Origin: Herbaspirillum robiniae
Lineage (GTDB): Bacteria; Pseudomonadota; Gammaproteobacteria; Burkholderiales; Burkholderiaceae_D
Length of the DNA stretch: 64,000 bases
Assembly: GCF_002213415.1 (NCBI RefSeq)
Contig: NZ_NJGU01000001.1
Coordinates: 992,001-1,056,000, forward strand
Reading direction: 5' to 3'
Shown here piece after piece: positions 9,867-20,195 of the stretch. Position numbers and translations under genes: made by a program. The number at the start of each line of letters is the position of its first letter. Positions within the stretch are counted from its first letter, which is position 1. A model generated the notes under the pieces. It had not been told where the DNA came from, searched no databases, and saw only the letters and a list, made by a program, of their open reading frames with translations.

Positions 9867-10670
9867 ATGACCACGCCCTCCACTTCCCTGCCCGCCGACC
9901 TGCTGGGCCTGATCCAGACCGCCCATCCCTCTTGGCACGCCGCGTTGCGCGCCGGCCTGGAGGCGATCGCCAAGGCCGATCCGGCCTATCTCGGCGTGCT
10001 GGCGCAGGACCACTACCTGCCCACCGAAGGGCGCCTGTTCGCCGCCTTCAGGCAGCCCATCGGCGCGGTGCGTTATGTACTGGTGGGCGAAGGCCCTTAC
10101 CCGCGCGCGGCCAGCGCCACCGGCGTGTGCTTCATGGACGGCGCGGTAGGTTCGCTGTGGTCGGACAAGGGCTTGTCCAAGCAGGTCAACCGCGCCACGT
10201 CGCTGCGCAACTTCATGAAGATGCTGCTGGTGGCGGACGGCGCCCTGCAGGCCGGCAACACCAGCGGCGACGCGCTGGCCGGCATCTCGGCCGCGGCCCG
10301 GGCCGATACCCAGGGCACCATCCAGACCCTGGCCGACCTGCAGGCCAACCTCGAGGGCCATGGCTTCCTGCTGCTCAACGCCAGTCTGGTGTTCCGCGAA
10401 CATGTGGCGCCGGTCAAGGACGCCAAAGCCTGGAAACCTTTCTTCGAGACGGTGCTGCGCGCCCTCGCCGAACATGCCAGGGCCGCCGCCGCGCCGCTGC
10501 CGACGCTGGTCCTGTGGGGCAAGATCGCAGAACAGCTGCACAGCCTGCCGCTGGTGGAAGACTTCCCGCGCGCCGTGGCCGAACATCCCTACAACCTCAG
10601 CTTCATCGAACATGCGGGCATGCAGCAGCTGTTCGGCGCCATGCAACTGTTAGCGCTGCGCCAGGCCTGA
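9867..10670 (+). CDS. Divergent uracil-DNA glycosylase-like protein
   Basis: 267 residues with the order of conserved blocks of family-1 UNG: a motif-A equivalent [11 protein letters not shown], then GVCF, the LLLNASLVF block, a [12 protein letters not shown] helix, LVLWGK, and a motif-B equivalent [10 protein letters not shown] near the C-terminus. In canonical UNG, motif A is GQDPYH, whose Asp is the general base; here the residues read GEGPYP, so that Asp is replaced by Gly. The LLLN asparagine and the motif-B histidine remain. It may be catalytically altered or use another residue. The start is ATG at 9867, chosen over an in-frame ATG 29 codons earlier that falls in the REP-like element. 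Its last 21 bases overlap the convergent chemoreceptor gene. Confidence 0.7.
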   Translation: MTTPSTSLPADLLGLIQTAHPSWHAALRAGLEAIAKADPAYLGVLAQDHYLPTEGRLFAAFRQPIGAVRYVLVGEGPYPRAASATGVCFMDGAVGSLWSDKGLSKQVNRATSLRNFMKMLLVADGALQAGNTSGDALAGISAAARADTQGTIQTLADLQANLEGHGFLLLNASLVFREHVAPVKDAKAWKPFFETVLRALAEHARAAAAPLPTLVLWGKIAEQLHSLPLVEDFPRAVAEHPYNLSFIEHAGMQQLFGAMQLLALRQA

Positions 10671-12557
10671 TTCCGCAGCTCCCCGTGATCCCGCGGGGCC
10701 GCCCTGTTCCGGCGCCGCATGCCCGTCGTCGGCCCCGGCCGGGTGAAGCAGCTGCACCATGTCGTGCAAGGCCTGCGCCTGCCGGTGAACCTCCTTGGCG
10801 GTGCCGGACAGACGTTCCGAGATATCCGCGCTGTATTGCAGCGCGCCCGAGAACTGCTCCACCGCGGCGTTGATCTGCGCCAGGTCGCGCGCCTGGCGCT
10901 GCGAGGTGGCGCTGATGCGCCCGACCAGCTCCGCGGTGCTGGTGATCGAGGGCAGCAAGCCGTGCAGCATCTCTCCGGCTTTTTCCGCCGTGTCCAGGCT
11001 CTGGCCGGTTATTTCCGACACGTCCCTGGCGGCCTGCTGCGCGTGCTCGGCCAGCTTGCGCACCTCGCCGGCGATCACCGCAAACCCCTTCCCCTCCATG
11101 CCGGCGCGCCCGGCTTCGATGCCGGCGTTGAGCGCCAGCAGGTTGGTGCGATAGGCGATCTCGTCGACGTCGCGCACGGACGCCGCGACATTGCGCATCG
11201 CCGCGACCGTGAATGACATCGCCATGCAGCCTTCGCGGGCCTCGGCGTCGGACTTCTCGGCGATCTTCGCGGTCTGCATCGCGTGCTCGTTGTTCTCGTA
11301 GATGGCCTCGCTGACGGTGCGCATGGCGGCCGAGGTTTCCTCGATGCTGGAGGCCTGCTGCTGGGTGCTGTTGGCGATTGCCATCGAGGCGCTGTTGAGT
11401 TGCCCGGCCGCCGAACTGAGGGCGCCCGCGCGCCGGTGCAGTTCGGCCATGACGCGCGAGAGCGTGTCGGCCATGTGATGCATGGCGGCCAGGATGCTGG
11501 TGCGGTCGCCGGGCCGCAGGGGAACATCGTGCGAGAACTCGCCGCGCGCTATGCGGCGGGCGATCTCCGCTACCTCGCGCGGCTCGCCGCCGACGCTGCG
11601 CAGGATGCGCAAGCTGACCGCCGGCAGCAGCAGGAGCGTCAACAGCGCCGCCACGCCAGCGGCGGCGACGGTCTGCCACATGCGCCGCGACGCCGCGCCC
11701 TGCAGCTCCTCGGCCGCGCCGCCGATGAGGTCGAACTGCTCGGCCTGCAAGATCTGCAGCGACGCGATGCGCTTGCTGGCGATGTCGAACCAGGCGCCCG
11801 CGTCCAGCTCCGCGAACGCCCCGGCCAGGGCCGACGCGCGCGTCTCCACTACCTGGCTCCATGCCGGGCTGCCCTGCAAGGCGCGGTAGCGATCGCGCAT
11901 GGCCTGTGTGGCGAACAGCAGGAACTGCCGTTCATCCCCGCTCTGGGTGCCGATGACGATGGCCACGCCATCCCGCTCCCCCTTGGCGAAAGCGCCGTTG
12001 CCGATCACGCCGTTGAGCAGGCCGCGCTCCCGTGCGGCGCCCTCGATCAGGCTGGTCAGGGTGAAGGAAGCGAAGGCCATATCGGTCAGCGCCGGCATCT
12101 GCATCTGGCGCAGCAGATGGCTGCTGTCGGCCATCACTTCGCCGATCAGTCCGCTGTATTGCCTGAATGCCGCCTCCGGGGGCAGCCCGGCGTTGTCGAT
12201 CTGCGCGCGCAGGCGGCGCACTAACTCACGCGGCTGCGCCGCTGCGGGCAGGTCGGCCGAATCCAGCGCGAGATCGGTGCGCTGGCGCGCCTGCATCATC
12301 TCCTGCCGCCGATCGGACGCGTTTTCATCCGCCCCGCGCCTGCCGCCCGGCACGCCGTTGCTGCGGCCGCGCTCGACCTGCAGCACGCTGATCAGGCGGT
12401 CATTGGCGCGCATGTGCCGCACGCCGGCAGCGGCCTCGCGCATATGCGCCATGGTCGACATGGCGTCGCGCACCAGATAGCCGGACAAGGCCAGGAAGCC
12501 GAGCAGCGGCACCGCCGTCAGCACCAGCAATTGCATGTGTAGGCGAAACTTGAACAC
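10650..12557 (-). CDS. Methyl-accepting chemotaxis protein with NIT sensor domain
   Basis: An inner-membrane chemoreceptor of about 635 residues. Helix 1 (about 8-27) is followed by a periplasmic domain with the NIT signature ([16 protein letters not shown], then [13 protein letters not shown]), predicted to sense nitrate or nitrite. A second helix near 290-310, a HAMP linker and a cytoplasmic signalling domain follow. The hairpin tip reads [18 protein letters not shown], close to but not identical with the usual [18 protein letters not shown] place the start at the second of two nearby GTG codons (12557), eight bases after AAGGAGG; the first GTG (12566) touches the Shine-Dalgarno. There is no C-terminal CheR-binding pentapeptide. 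Confidence 0.9.
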   Translation of the reverse strand: MFKFRLHMQLLVLTAVPLLGFLALSGYLVRDAMSTMAHMREAAAGVRHMRANDRLISVLQVERGRSNGVPGGRRGADENASDRRQEMMQARQRTDLALDSADLPAAAQPRELVRRLRAQIDNAGLPPEAAFRQYSGLIGEVMADSSHLLRQMQMPALTDMAFASFTLTSLIEGAARERGLLNGVIGNGAFAKGERDGVAIVIGTQSGDERQFLLFATQAMRDRYRALQGSPAWSQVVETRASALAGAFAELDAGAWFDIASKRIASLQILQAEQFDLIGGAAEELQGAASRRMWQTVAAAGVAALLTLLLLPAVSLRILRSVGGEPREVAEIARRIARGEFSHDVPLRPGDRTSILAAMHHMADTLSRVMAELHRRAGALSSAAGQLNSASMAIANSTQQQASSIEETSAAMRTVSEAIYENNEHAMQTAKIAEKSDAEAREGCMAMSFTVAAMRNVAASVRDVDEIAYRTNLLALNAGIEAGRAGMEGKGFAVIAGEVRKLAEHAQQAARDVSEITGQSLDTAEKAGEMLHGLLPSITSTAELVGRISATSQRQARDLAQINAAVEQFSGALQYSADISERLSGTAKEVHRQAQALHDMVQLLHPAGADDGHAAPEQGGPAGSRGAAESGLAQR

Positions 12558-12776
12558 TTGCCGCACCTCCTTTGCACCAGAGAAGCGACCGCAGGCGAAC
12601 TACGGTCGGCAAGGCATCGCAACACCGGCGCAGCAAGACTTGTTCCAGCCGCGCTTTCCGGTCAAGCCATCATTGTCTTGCACAACGCCGTTGCCAAAAG
12701 AGAAAGCAACGGCGGGAAAACCCGCCTGGAAAGCAGATATGGCGTCCACGCAACGAAAAAAACGGCAGAGGAAATG

Positions 12777-12800
12777 AAAATGTCCGGCCTGGGCCGGACA
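12777..12800 (-). terminator. Hairpin terminator of the Cache chemoreceptor gene
   Basis: TGTCCGGCC-TG-GGCCGGACA is a perfect nine-base stem, followed on the minus strand by TTTTCATTT. It lies 22 bases past the stop codon. Confidence 0.7.
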
Positions 12801-12822
12801 TCGGGTGCCGTGTCAACGGGGA

Positions 12823-14823
12823 TCAAAACTCTTCCCAGTCCTCACCGCCGCTGGCCTTGGCGGGCGCAGCCTTGGCGGCGGCAGCGGGGGCAGGCGCGGC
12901 GGCCGGCCGGGGCGCATCTGCTGCCGCCGCCCCCCTGGCCGGCAGCTTGCTGATGGTCGCGGCGGGCTTGCGGGCCGCGACGGCAGGTCCCTTGCGGGGC
13001 GCTTCAGCCGGCGCCGCGCGCCTGTGCGCGCCGCCCTCGTCCTCCAGCTTGAATCCCGCCACCACGCCGGCCAGGTGCGCCGCCTGTTCCTGCAGCGACT
13101 TGGCGGCCGCCGCCGCCTGCTCCACCAGTGCGGCGTTCTGCTGGGTGGCCTCGTCCATCTGCGTGACCGCGTTGCCGACTTCGGCGATGCCGGCGCTTTG
13201 CTCCTGGCTGGCGGCGCTGATCTCGCCGACGATGTCGGTCACGCGCCGCACGCTGGCGACCACTTCATTCATGGTGGAGCCGGCCTGTTCCACCAGTTGG
13301 CTGCCGGCCTCGACCTTGTGCACCGAGTCGTCGATCAGCAGCTTGATCTCCTTGGCCGCCGTGGCGCTGCGCTGGGCCAGCGAGCGCACCTCGGACGCCA
13401 CCACCGCGAAGCCGCGCCCCTGCTCGCCGGCCCGCGCGGCTTCCACCGCCGCGTTCAGCGCCAGGATATTGGTCTGGAAGGCGATGCCGTCGATCACGCT
13501 GATGATGTCGACGATCTTGCGCGAAGACGCATTGATCGAGCTCATCGTCTCCACCACCTGCCCCACCACTTGTCCGCCATGCACCGCGACGTCGGATGCC
13601 GAGACCGCCAGCTGGTTGGCCTGGCGCGCGTTGTCGGCGTTCTGCTTGACGGTGGAGGTCAGTTCTTCCATGGCCGAGGCGGTCTCTTCCAGCGAGCCGG
13701 CCTGCTGCTCGGTGCGCGCCGAGAGGTCCATGTTGCCGCTGGCGATCTCGCTGGAGGACACCTTCACCGATTCGCTGGCGCGGCGGATTTCCAGCAGCGT
13801 GCGCGCGATCTTGTCGGTGAAGTGATTGAAGGCGGTGGAAATCTGCGCCAGTTCGTCCCGGCCGGAGGCATCGAGGCGGCGCGTCAGGTCGCCCTCGCCG
13901 GAGGCGATGTCTTCCAGCGCGCTGCGCACCACGCCCAGACGATGCAGCAGGCGGGTGATGGTGAAGGTCAGCAGGACCGCCGCCACCACGATGGCCAATA
14001 CCGCCAGCACCGCCGACAGGCCCATCAGGGTCCGGATGGAATGCGTGCCTTCGGCATAGTCGAGCGCCACCGCCAGCGACCAGTCGGTGCCCTCGATGGG
14101 CTGCACAAAGAGCAGGTACCGGGCGCCGCCGATGACCGCCTCGCCGCCCTGGCGCATGCTCGCCAGCGACTGCGCGCTCAGGTTCTGGTCGAGCGCCGAG
14201 ACCGGCTTCAGGGCCAGCTCCTTGTTGGGATGGGTGACGATCACGCCGTCCTTGCTGACGATGAAGGCGAAGCTGGACGGCGTCGGCTTGATGCCGGCCA
14301 CATTGCGCACGACGTTGTCGAGCTGCACGTCGGAGCCGACCACGGCCTGCAAGTTGTCCTTGCCGCCGACGGCCTCGGCGAAGGTCACCACCAGCTTGCC
14401 GGTGGTGGCGTCCACGTAGGGCGACGTCAGCACCGGCTTGCCGGCGTTGACCGCCTGCAGGTACCAGGGCCGGCCGGTCGGGTCGTAGCCCGGCGGCATC
14501 GGGTGCAGGGCCAGCATGCGCTTGTCGGGATAGCCGATATAAGCGTCATCGAAGGCGCCCGCCTCCATGGCGCCGGCGATGATGGGCAGCGGGTCGCTCT
14601 GCTTGAGCCCCTGTTTCATGGCGCCAGTGATGGTGCGCTTGCTGCGCACCCAATCGGCGATATTGGCCGCGTGGCTGTCGGTGAGTTGGGCGGTCTGCGC
14701 TTGCAGCGCCGCGAGGGTATCGCGCCTGACGGTGAAGATATTGGCGACACTGAGAATGATCATGGCGAGCGCCACGATCAGGACACAAATCACGATCAAA
14801 CGCGCGCGTAACGACGACAGCAT
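12823..14823 (-). CDS. Methyl-accepting chemotaxis protein with Cache sensor domain
   Basis: A 666-residue inner-membrane chemoreceptor. Helix 1 is near residues 7-28; the periplasmic dCache domain includes [31 protein letters not shown] and a second half. A second helix lies near 280-305, then HAMP ([10 protein letters not shown]) and a signalling domain with the canonical tip [20 protein letters not shown]. The tail is Ala/Pro-rich and ends EDWEEF, a WxxF-type tether for the CheR/CheB adaptation enzymes. The start is ATG at 14823 with AGAAGGGGA upstream. Cache receptors commonly bind amino acids or organic acids; the ligand here is unknown. Confidence 0.95.
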   Translation of the reverse strand: MLSSLRARLIVICVLIVALAMIILSVANIFTVRRDTLAALQAQTAQLTDSHAANIADWVRSKRTITGAMKQGLKQSDPLPIIAGAMEAGAFDDAYIGYPDKRMLALHPMPPGYDPTGRPWYLQAVNAGKPVLTSPYVDATTGKLVVTFAEAVGGKDNLQAVVGSDVQLDNVVRNVAGIKPTPSSFAFIVSKDGVIVTHPNKELALKPVSALDQNLSAQSLASMRQGGEAVIGGARYLLFVQPIEGTDWSLAVALDYAEGTHSIRTLMGLSAVLAVLAIVVAAVLLTFTITRLLHRLGVVRSALEDIASGEGDLTRRLDASGRDELAQISTAFNHFTDKIARTLLEIRRASESVKVSSSEIASGNMDLSARTEQQAGSLEETASAMEELTSTVKQNADNARQANQLAVSASDVAVHGGQVVGQVVETMSSINASSRKIVDIISVIDGIAFQTNILALNAAVEAARAGEQGRGFAVVASEVRSLAQRSATAAKEIKLLIDDSVHKVEAGSQLVEQAGSTMNEVVASVRRVTDIVGEISAASQEQSAGIAEVGNAVTQMDEATQQNAALVEQAAAAAKSLQEQAAHLAGVVAGFKLEDEGGAHRRAAPAEAPRKGPAVAARKPAATISKLPARGAAAADAPRPAAAPAPAAAAKAAPAKASGGEDWEEF

Positions 14824-15073
14824 GGTTTTCCCCTTCTGTATGAAGCAAAACGACGGAACATGTTGTAGTTGTCGACGCCTGCGCGCGTCCGGCTCGGCGC
14901 ATCCATGAACGGATGCGGCGGCGGCGCTGCGCAATTCCCCCGGCATCGTTGGCCGCGGGCGGCAATCCCCTTCTCTGCGGCTCAATATAGCAGCGACTTA
15001 TTTCATTGTCATTTCGAAAAGAGGATGTGCTGCGCAAGCGGGGGGCGGCGGCGGCGCGCATGAAAGCGCGCCC

Positions 15074-15103
15074 GGAAAACAACAAACCCCGCATCAGCGG
15101 GGT
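15074..15103 (-). terminator. Terminator downstream of the small gene 15348-15602
   Basis: On the minus strand ACCCCGC-TGAT-GCGGGGT is followed by TTGTTGTTTT. It would end a transcript coming from the small gene, leaving a long 3' untranslated part. Confidence 0.55.
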
Positions 15104-15347
15104 CTTGGCGGGGAGTGGCAGTTCAGCCTGAACGGCTGCCTGCGCCTGGCATCTGCAGGTCTGGACTGGACATCGATCTGGTCCGTCCGCGGCTCCGGTC
15201 TGGCGGAGCCGGTCTCTTTCTATGGTGCCGGAACTCTCCGAGTCCGACATCTTGCTTCAATGGCGTTGCGGCTTCATGCCTGGCTTACCGACCTCATGGC
15301 GCGATCAACTTCTCGCCCGAGGGTACTTCCATGCCCGCGCGGGCGCT
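15104..15347. other. Structured non-coding stretch between terminator and small gene
   Basis: No convincing gene is seen. The stretch contains a strong eight-base stem CGGCTCCG-GTCTGG-CGGAGCCG at 15190-15211, followed on the plus strand by a pyrimidine-rich tail. It may be a structured 3' UTR or a small RNA. Confidence 0.3.
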
Positions 15348-15602
15348 TCAGATCTGCGATTGCAGCTTCCAGACGGCGTGCAGGTGGCTGTTTTCCAGCT
15401 GGCGCAGACGGGTTTCCAGTTCGACGTGGTCGGCGACGCCTTCGAAGTAGGCTGCGTCGTGCAGTTCGTCGGCATTGTTGCGCACCGGCTTCAGGGCGTG
15501 GGCCGCGATGATTTGCTGGACGGCGAACTTGGCCAGCTCGACCAGGGCGCGCAAATTGTTAGAAAAACCGGCATCTTTTACAAATATACTAACGGTAGAC
15601 AT
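15348..15602 (-). CDS. Small hypothetical protein
   Basis: 84 residues, not recognised. The read begins MSTVSIFVKDAGFSNNLRAL and is soluble and mostly helical in character (VELAKFAVQQIIAAHAL, then ELETRLRQLENSHLHAVWK). The start is ATG at 15602 with a modest GAGTAAAG site. It is divergent from the LysR gene starting at 15706 and ends about 245 bases before a minus-strand terminator. The third-position GC bias and an isolated position suggest it is real, but no function can be given. Confidence 0.5.
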   Translation of the reverse strand: MSTVSIFVKDAGFSNNLRALVELAKFAVQQIIAAHALKPVRNNADELHDAAYFEGVADHVELETRLRQLENSHLHAVWKLQSQI

Positions 15603-15705
15603 GATCTTTACTCACTTATAAACGTTTCGGTGATTGAAGAATAAGGTCGCCCCTGGCTTTTGCAAAGCAACATTTTCCGACACCACTATAAGTTTTTCTA
15701 ACATC

Positions 15706-16644
15706 ATGTCCTCCTCCCTACCCCCGCTCAAGGCCCTCCGGGTGTTCGAAGCGGCAGTCCGGACGCGGAGTCTGACGCTGGCGGCCAGCGAGCTTTTCAT
15801 CACCCACAGCGCGGTCAGCCAGCAGATCAAATCGCTGGAGGAATTCTTCGAGCAGCCGTTGTTTTTGCGCCAGTCGCGTGGCGTGGAGCCAACAGAAGCG
15901 GCGCTGGCCTTCTACGCCGAGGTCAAAGCCAGCCTGGACCGGATCGCCCTTGCAGCTGAGCAACTGTCGCTGGCCGGCAAGAGCCGCGTGGTCCGCCTGA
16001 TCGCGGCGCCATCGGTGGCCATGCGCTGGCTGATCCCGAGGCTGTCGCAGTTCCAGATCGACAACCCGCGCATCGAAGTGCGGGTGACGACCACCATGTC
16101 GGAGTACTTCGAGGACGTGAAGGATCCCTTCGACGTCATCATCTGGCGCAGCCCGCTGGAGCGCGGCGGCTACGAATGCGTGCGCTTCCTGGACGACGTC
16201 TCGGTGCCGCTGGTCTCGCCGCACTTCCTGGAATCGCATCCGATCAAGGTGCCGCGCGACCTGGTCGAGGTGCCGCTGATCCACCTCTCAAGCCGCTCGG
16301 CGGCCTGGTCGCAATGGCTGGGCAAGGCCGGCGTGGCGGTGCGCAGGAAGATGCCGGGCACGGTCTACGAACACTTCTTCCTGAGCCTGCAGGCGGCCGC
16401 CACCGACCTGGGCGTGGCCATGGGAACGCTGGCGCTGGTGGACGACGACCTCTCGCACGGCCGGCTGATCCAGCTGTTTCCGGAGGTGGTGCTGCATGGG
16501 GAGGGGTTTCACATGATGTACCGCAGCTCGGCCGATTCGAACCCGGCGCTGAAGACCTTCATCACGTGGTTAAAGCAGATGGGACAAGCTTCCGCCTTTG
16601 ATCCGGAGCATACGCATCCGGCGGACTTCCCCGGCGAACACTGA
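15706..16644 (+). CDS. LysR-family regulator, GcvA-like
   Basis: A 312-residue LysR regulator. It begins LPPLKALRVFEAAVRTRSLT and continues ASELFITHSAVSQQIKSLEE, the form typical of the GcvA branch (LysR types whose effector domain contains AAPSVAMRWLIPRL). The effector domain ends near residue 295, followed by a short polar tail. The start is ATG at 15706, without a clear ribosome site. It is divergent from the small gene 15348-15602 across about 100 bases. An 11-base word, GTTAGAAAAAC, occurs in opposite orientations at 15558-15568 and 15692-15702. The target genes are not evident. Confidence 0.88.
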   Translation: MSSSLPPLKALRVFEAAVRTRSLTLAASELFITHSAVSQQIKSLEEFFEQPLFLRQSRGVEPTEAALAFYAEVKASLDRIALAAEQLSLAGKSRVVRLIAAPSVAMRWLIPRLSQFQIDNPRIEVRVTTTMSEYFEDVKDPFDVIIWRSPLERGGYECVRFLDDVSVPLVSPHFLESHPIKVPRDLVEVPLIHLSSRSAAWSQWLGKAGVAVRRKMPGTVYEHFFLSLQAAATDLGVAMGTLALVDDDLSHGRLIQLFPEVVLHGEGFHMMYRSSADSNPALKTFITWLKQMGQASAFDPEHTHPADFPGEH

Positions 16645-16681
16645 GGCTGAGCGCCTGAGGCCGGGGAAGATTGCCGGCGGA

Positions 16682-16999
16682 TCAGTCCGCCGACTTCAGC
16701 ACATGCACCGCGCGGTCGGCGATGAGGTCCTTGGACTTTTCACGGTAGTCGGCCATGTGCGGCAGCGTGAAGTGCAGCTTCAGCGCGTCTTCGCTGGTCC
16801 ACTTCTCGACGAAGGCGAAGGTGTCCGGGCCCATCGGCGCCTGGTTGGGACCGAAGCCGTCGACGTCGATGACCAGTCCGTATTCGATGCAGCCTTCCTC
16901 GGCGCGCACGGCGGCGAGGTTGGCGCGGGCGATGTTGAGCAGTTCTTCGCGCTTGCCGGGCTTGGCGGTGATGATGGCCACGACGGTGATGGTGCTCAT
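16682..16999 (-). CDS. Antibiotic biosynthesis monooxygenase (ABM) domain protein, YgiN-like
   Basis: A 105-residue single ABM-fold protein. It shows the pattern of this dimeric ferredoxin-like family: ITVVAIITAKPGKREELL, then EEGCIEYGLVID, FAFVEKWTSEDALKLHFTLPHM and a C-terminal strand. Family members include quinol monooxygenase YgiN and heme- or polyketide-acting enzymes; the substrate cannot be told here. The start is ATG at 16999 with AAGGAG nine bases upstream; a longer open frame lacks a ribosome site. It stands alone, convergent with the LysR gene. Confidence 0.85.
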   Translation of the reverse strand: MSTITVVAIITAKPGKREELLNIARANLAAVRAEEGCIEYGLVIDVDGFGPNQAPMGPDTFAFVEKWTSEDALKLHFTLPHMADYREKSKDLIADRAVHVLKSAD

Positions 17000-17096
17000 G
17001 CTTGTCTTCTCCTTATGGGGTGCGTTGAAACGCGCCGGGCGTGGGCCCGGCGCGCAGGCCACAAGCATACGCGATTTGACCGGGGCTTGTCGGTCC

Positions 17097-18029
17097 TCAG
17101 TTGAGGCGGATCTTTTCCAGCAGCTGGCCGACGTTGTAGCGCATCAGCGAGAGATAGTCCGGCGCCGGGCCGCCGGCCTTGGACAAGGCGTCGGCATAGA
17201 GCTTTCCGCCGGCCGTGACGCCGGCTTCGCGCGCGATCTGCTGCAGCAGCTTGGGATTGGCCATGTTCTCGAAGAACAGCGCCTTGATCTTCTCGGCCTT
17301 GATCTGGCGGATCAGGCCCGCCATTTCCCTGGCGCTGGGCTCGCTGTCGGTGGACACGCCCTGCGCGGCCAGAAAGCGCACCTTGTAGCGCGCGCCGAAG
17401 TATTCGAAGGCGTCATGCGAGGTGATCACGCGACGCTTGGCTTCGGGGATCTGCGCGAACTGCTGCGCGGCCCAGCTGTCCAGCGCCTGCACCTTGGCGA
17501 CATAGGCTTCGCCGTTCTTGCGATAGGCGTCGGCGCCCGCCGGATCCAGCCTGGCCAGGGCGGCAGCGACGTTGCGCGCGTAGACGATCACGTTCTGCGG
17601 ATCCTGCCAGGCGTGCGGGTCATCCTTGCCATGGTGATGGTCATGCCCTTCATGGCCGTGCTCATCATGGTCGTCGTCGGCGCGCTCGCGCGCCTTGATG
17701 CCGGCCGAAGCCGTGACGATGGCGCCGCGGTAGTTGGCCGACTGCGCCAGGCGCTCCATCCAGCCTTCAAAGCCCAGGCCGTTGACCACCACCAGTTTGG
17801 CGCGCGACACCGCCTTGATGTCGTCCGGCGCCGGCTGGAACACGTGGGCGTCCTCGTCCGGCCCGACCAGGGTGGTGACGGCGATGCGTTCGCCGCCGAC
17901 ATTGGCGACGATGTCGCCCAGGATGCTGAAACTGGCGACCACCGGGATGCGCTCGGCGGCGCTGGCGGAAACGCTTGCCGCCAGCGACAGGCCGGCCAGC
18001 AGGAGGGAAAACGGGCGAAGCAGGTTCAT
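17097..18029 (-). CDS. znuA: Zinc ABC transporter, periplasmic binding protein
   Basis: A 310-residue cluster A-I (ZnuA) binding protein with a signal peptide ending near SASAAERIPV. The metal-site histidines are in DAHVFQPAPDD, DPHAWQDPQN and ITSHDAFEYFG, and an acidic site lies in STDSEPSAREMAGL. A flexible loop, DDDHDEHGHEGHDHHHGKDD, is the histidine-rich segment that marks zinc rather than manganese members. The start is ATG at 18029 with GGAG six bases upstream. It is the last gene of the znuCBA order and ends 97 bases from the ABM gene. Confidence 0.95.
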   Translation of the reverse strand: MNLLRPFSLLLAGLSLAASVSASAAERIPVVASFSILGDIVANVGGERIAVTTLVGPDEDAHVFQPAPDDIKAVSRAKLVVVNGLGFEGWMERLAQSANYRGAIVTASAGIKARERADDDHDEHGHEGHDHHHGKDDPHAWQDPQNVIVYARNVAAALARLDPAGADAYRKNGEAYVAKVQALDSWAAQQFAQIPEAKRRVITSHDAFEYFGARYKVRFLAAQGVSTDSEPSAREMAGLIRQIKAEKIKALFFENMANPKLLQQIAREAGVTAGGKLYADALSKAGGPAPDYLSLMRYNVGQLLEKIRLN

Positions 18030-18061
18030 GCGGACTCCGGAAGCGAAAAACGAAAAGGGGT

Positions 18062-18945
18062 TCAGCCCTGCAGGTGCGGCCGGCGCAGCAGGCGCGGCAG
18101 CCAGCCGCGCGGCGCCAGCAGCAGCGAGGCGGCATACAGCACGCCGGCGCAGACGATGATCACCGGGCCCGACGGCACCGAGGCGTAGTAGGAAATCAGC
18201 AGCCCGGCATAACCGGCGATGGCCGCCTGCAGCACGCTGTTGCACAGCTGGGCCGGCAGGGTGTCGTGCCACAGCCGGGCCGAGACCGCCGGCAGCATCA
18301 TCAGGCCGACCGCCATCAGGGTCCCCAGGGTCTGGAACGAAGCCACCAGGTTCAGCACCACCAGCATCAGGAAGATCTGCTGGTAGATGGCCCCGCCGCT
18401 GCGCCCGCCGCCCACGGCCATGTAGCCGGGGTCGAAACTCTCCAGCAGCAGGCCGCGGTACAGCGCCGCGATGGCCAGCACGCTGGCGCTGGCCACGCCG
18501 GCGATCAGCAGCAGGCCCTCGCCGTCCACGCCCAGCACGTTGCCGAAGAGTATGTGCAACAGGTCGAGCTGGGTGCCGTGGCGCGAGATCAGGATCACGC
18601 CCAGCGCCAGCGCCACCACGTAGATGGCGGCCATGCTGGCGTCTTCCTTCAGCTCGGTATGGCGGCTGATCCAGCCGGCCACCGCCACCACCAGCACGCC
18701 GGCGGCGAAACCGCCGATCGACAGCGCCGGCAATGACAACCCGAAGAAGATGAAGCCCACCGCCACGCCCGGCAGCACCGCATGGCTCAGCGCTTCGCCG
18801 AACAGGCTCATGCGGCGCAGCGTGAGCAGCACGCCCAGCGGCGCGCTGCCCAGCGCCAGCGCGAAGGCGGCCACCAGGGCGCGGCGCATGAAGGAGAATT
18901 CCTGAAAAGGCTCGATAGCGAACTGGTGGAAAGCGGACCACAGCG

Positions 18946-18949
<4 letters not shown>
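18062..18949 (-). CDS. znuB: Zinc ABC transporter, permease
   Basis: A 295-residue inner-membrane permease with about eight helices, of the ABC-3 family. The read contains RRMSLFGEALSHAVLPGVA and a late GTLMAVGLMMLPAVSARLW segment, both characteristic of ZnuB/MntB. The start codon overlaps the znuC stop as ATGA, so the two are translationally coupled. It passes zinc delivered by ZnuA into the cytoplasm using ZnuC. Confidence 0.95.
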
Positions 18950-19803
<854 letters not shown>

Positions 19804-19805
19804 GT

Positions 19806-19913
19806 TCAGCCCTCCCCAAGCGCCCACATCACGCCCAGCCACAGCAGCAGGCATATCGGCAGCACCGCGAGCACGCGCTGCCACCAGGGGCTGGCGAGCA
19901 CGCCCTGCTTCAT
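19806..19913 (-). CDS. Candidate small single-helix membrane peptide in the znu leader
   Basis: A 35-codon frame, MKQGVLASPWWQ followed by a hydrophobic helix LAVLPICLLLWLGVMWALG. Its TGA lies two bases before the znuC start and inside the znuC ribosome site, an arrangement suited to translational coupling. Against it, no Shine-Dalgarno is visible in front of the ATG at 19913; an upstream in-frame GTG (SVLSRLL) is an alternative. It may be a real small zinc-regulated membrane peptide or only a leader frame. Confidence 0.4.
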   Translation of the reverse strand: MKQGVLASPWWQRVLAVLPICLLLWLGVMWALGEG

Positions 19914-20025
19914 CAACAAACGGGAAAGAACCGACACGGCGAGAACCTGACTAAGTAAGTAGAAGCAACAGGGCCCGAACGCGGCGGCAGCGGCAATATG
20001 TAGCCCGGCCGTTGCGCCAGCATTC

Positions 20026-20038
20026 GCAACCCTGTTGC
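20026..20038. promoter_or_regulatory. Putative Zur operator, site 1
   Basis: GCAAC-CCT-GTTGC is a perfect palindrome, repeated exactly at 20066-20078 with 40 bases (about four helical turns) between centres. It lies in the promoter region shared by znuCBA and the DUF2796 operon. Placement and symmetry suggest Zur; binding is inferred. Confidence 0.7.
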
Positions 20039-20057
20039 AAAAATTGGGAAAGACCGA

Positions 20058-20065
20058 ATTATAAT
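20058..20065. promoter_or_regulatory. Shared palindromic -10 of two divergent promoters
   Basis: ATTATAAT reads TATAAT on both strands (20060-20065 plus, 20058-20063 minus). On the plus strand TTGCAA at 20035-20040 could be the -35 with a 19-base spacer; it overlaps Zur site 1. Site 2 covers the plus-strand start region, so a bound repressor would block both directions. Confidence 0.55.
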
Positions 20066-20078
20066 GCAACCCTGTTGC
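20066..20078. promoter_or_regulatory. Putative Zur operator, site 2
   Basis: Second identical copy of GCAAC-CCT-GTTGC, directly after the TATAAT and upstream of the DUF2796 gene. On the minus strand it sits between the -10 and the presumed -35 of the znu promoter. Confidence 0.7.
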
Positions 20079-20195
20079 AGAATGTAACAAGACTGAATTT
20101 TTCTGCGGCCCGGGTTCACAATGCCGAGTTTGAGCCGTTCCATCCATGCAGCATCCACGCACCTTGTCCCGCGACAACAATACGGAAAAACGCTT

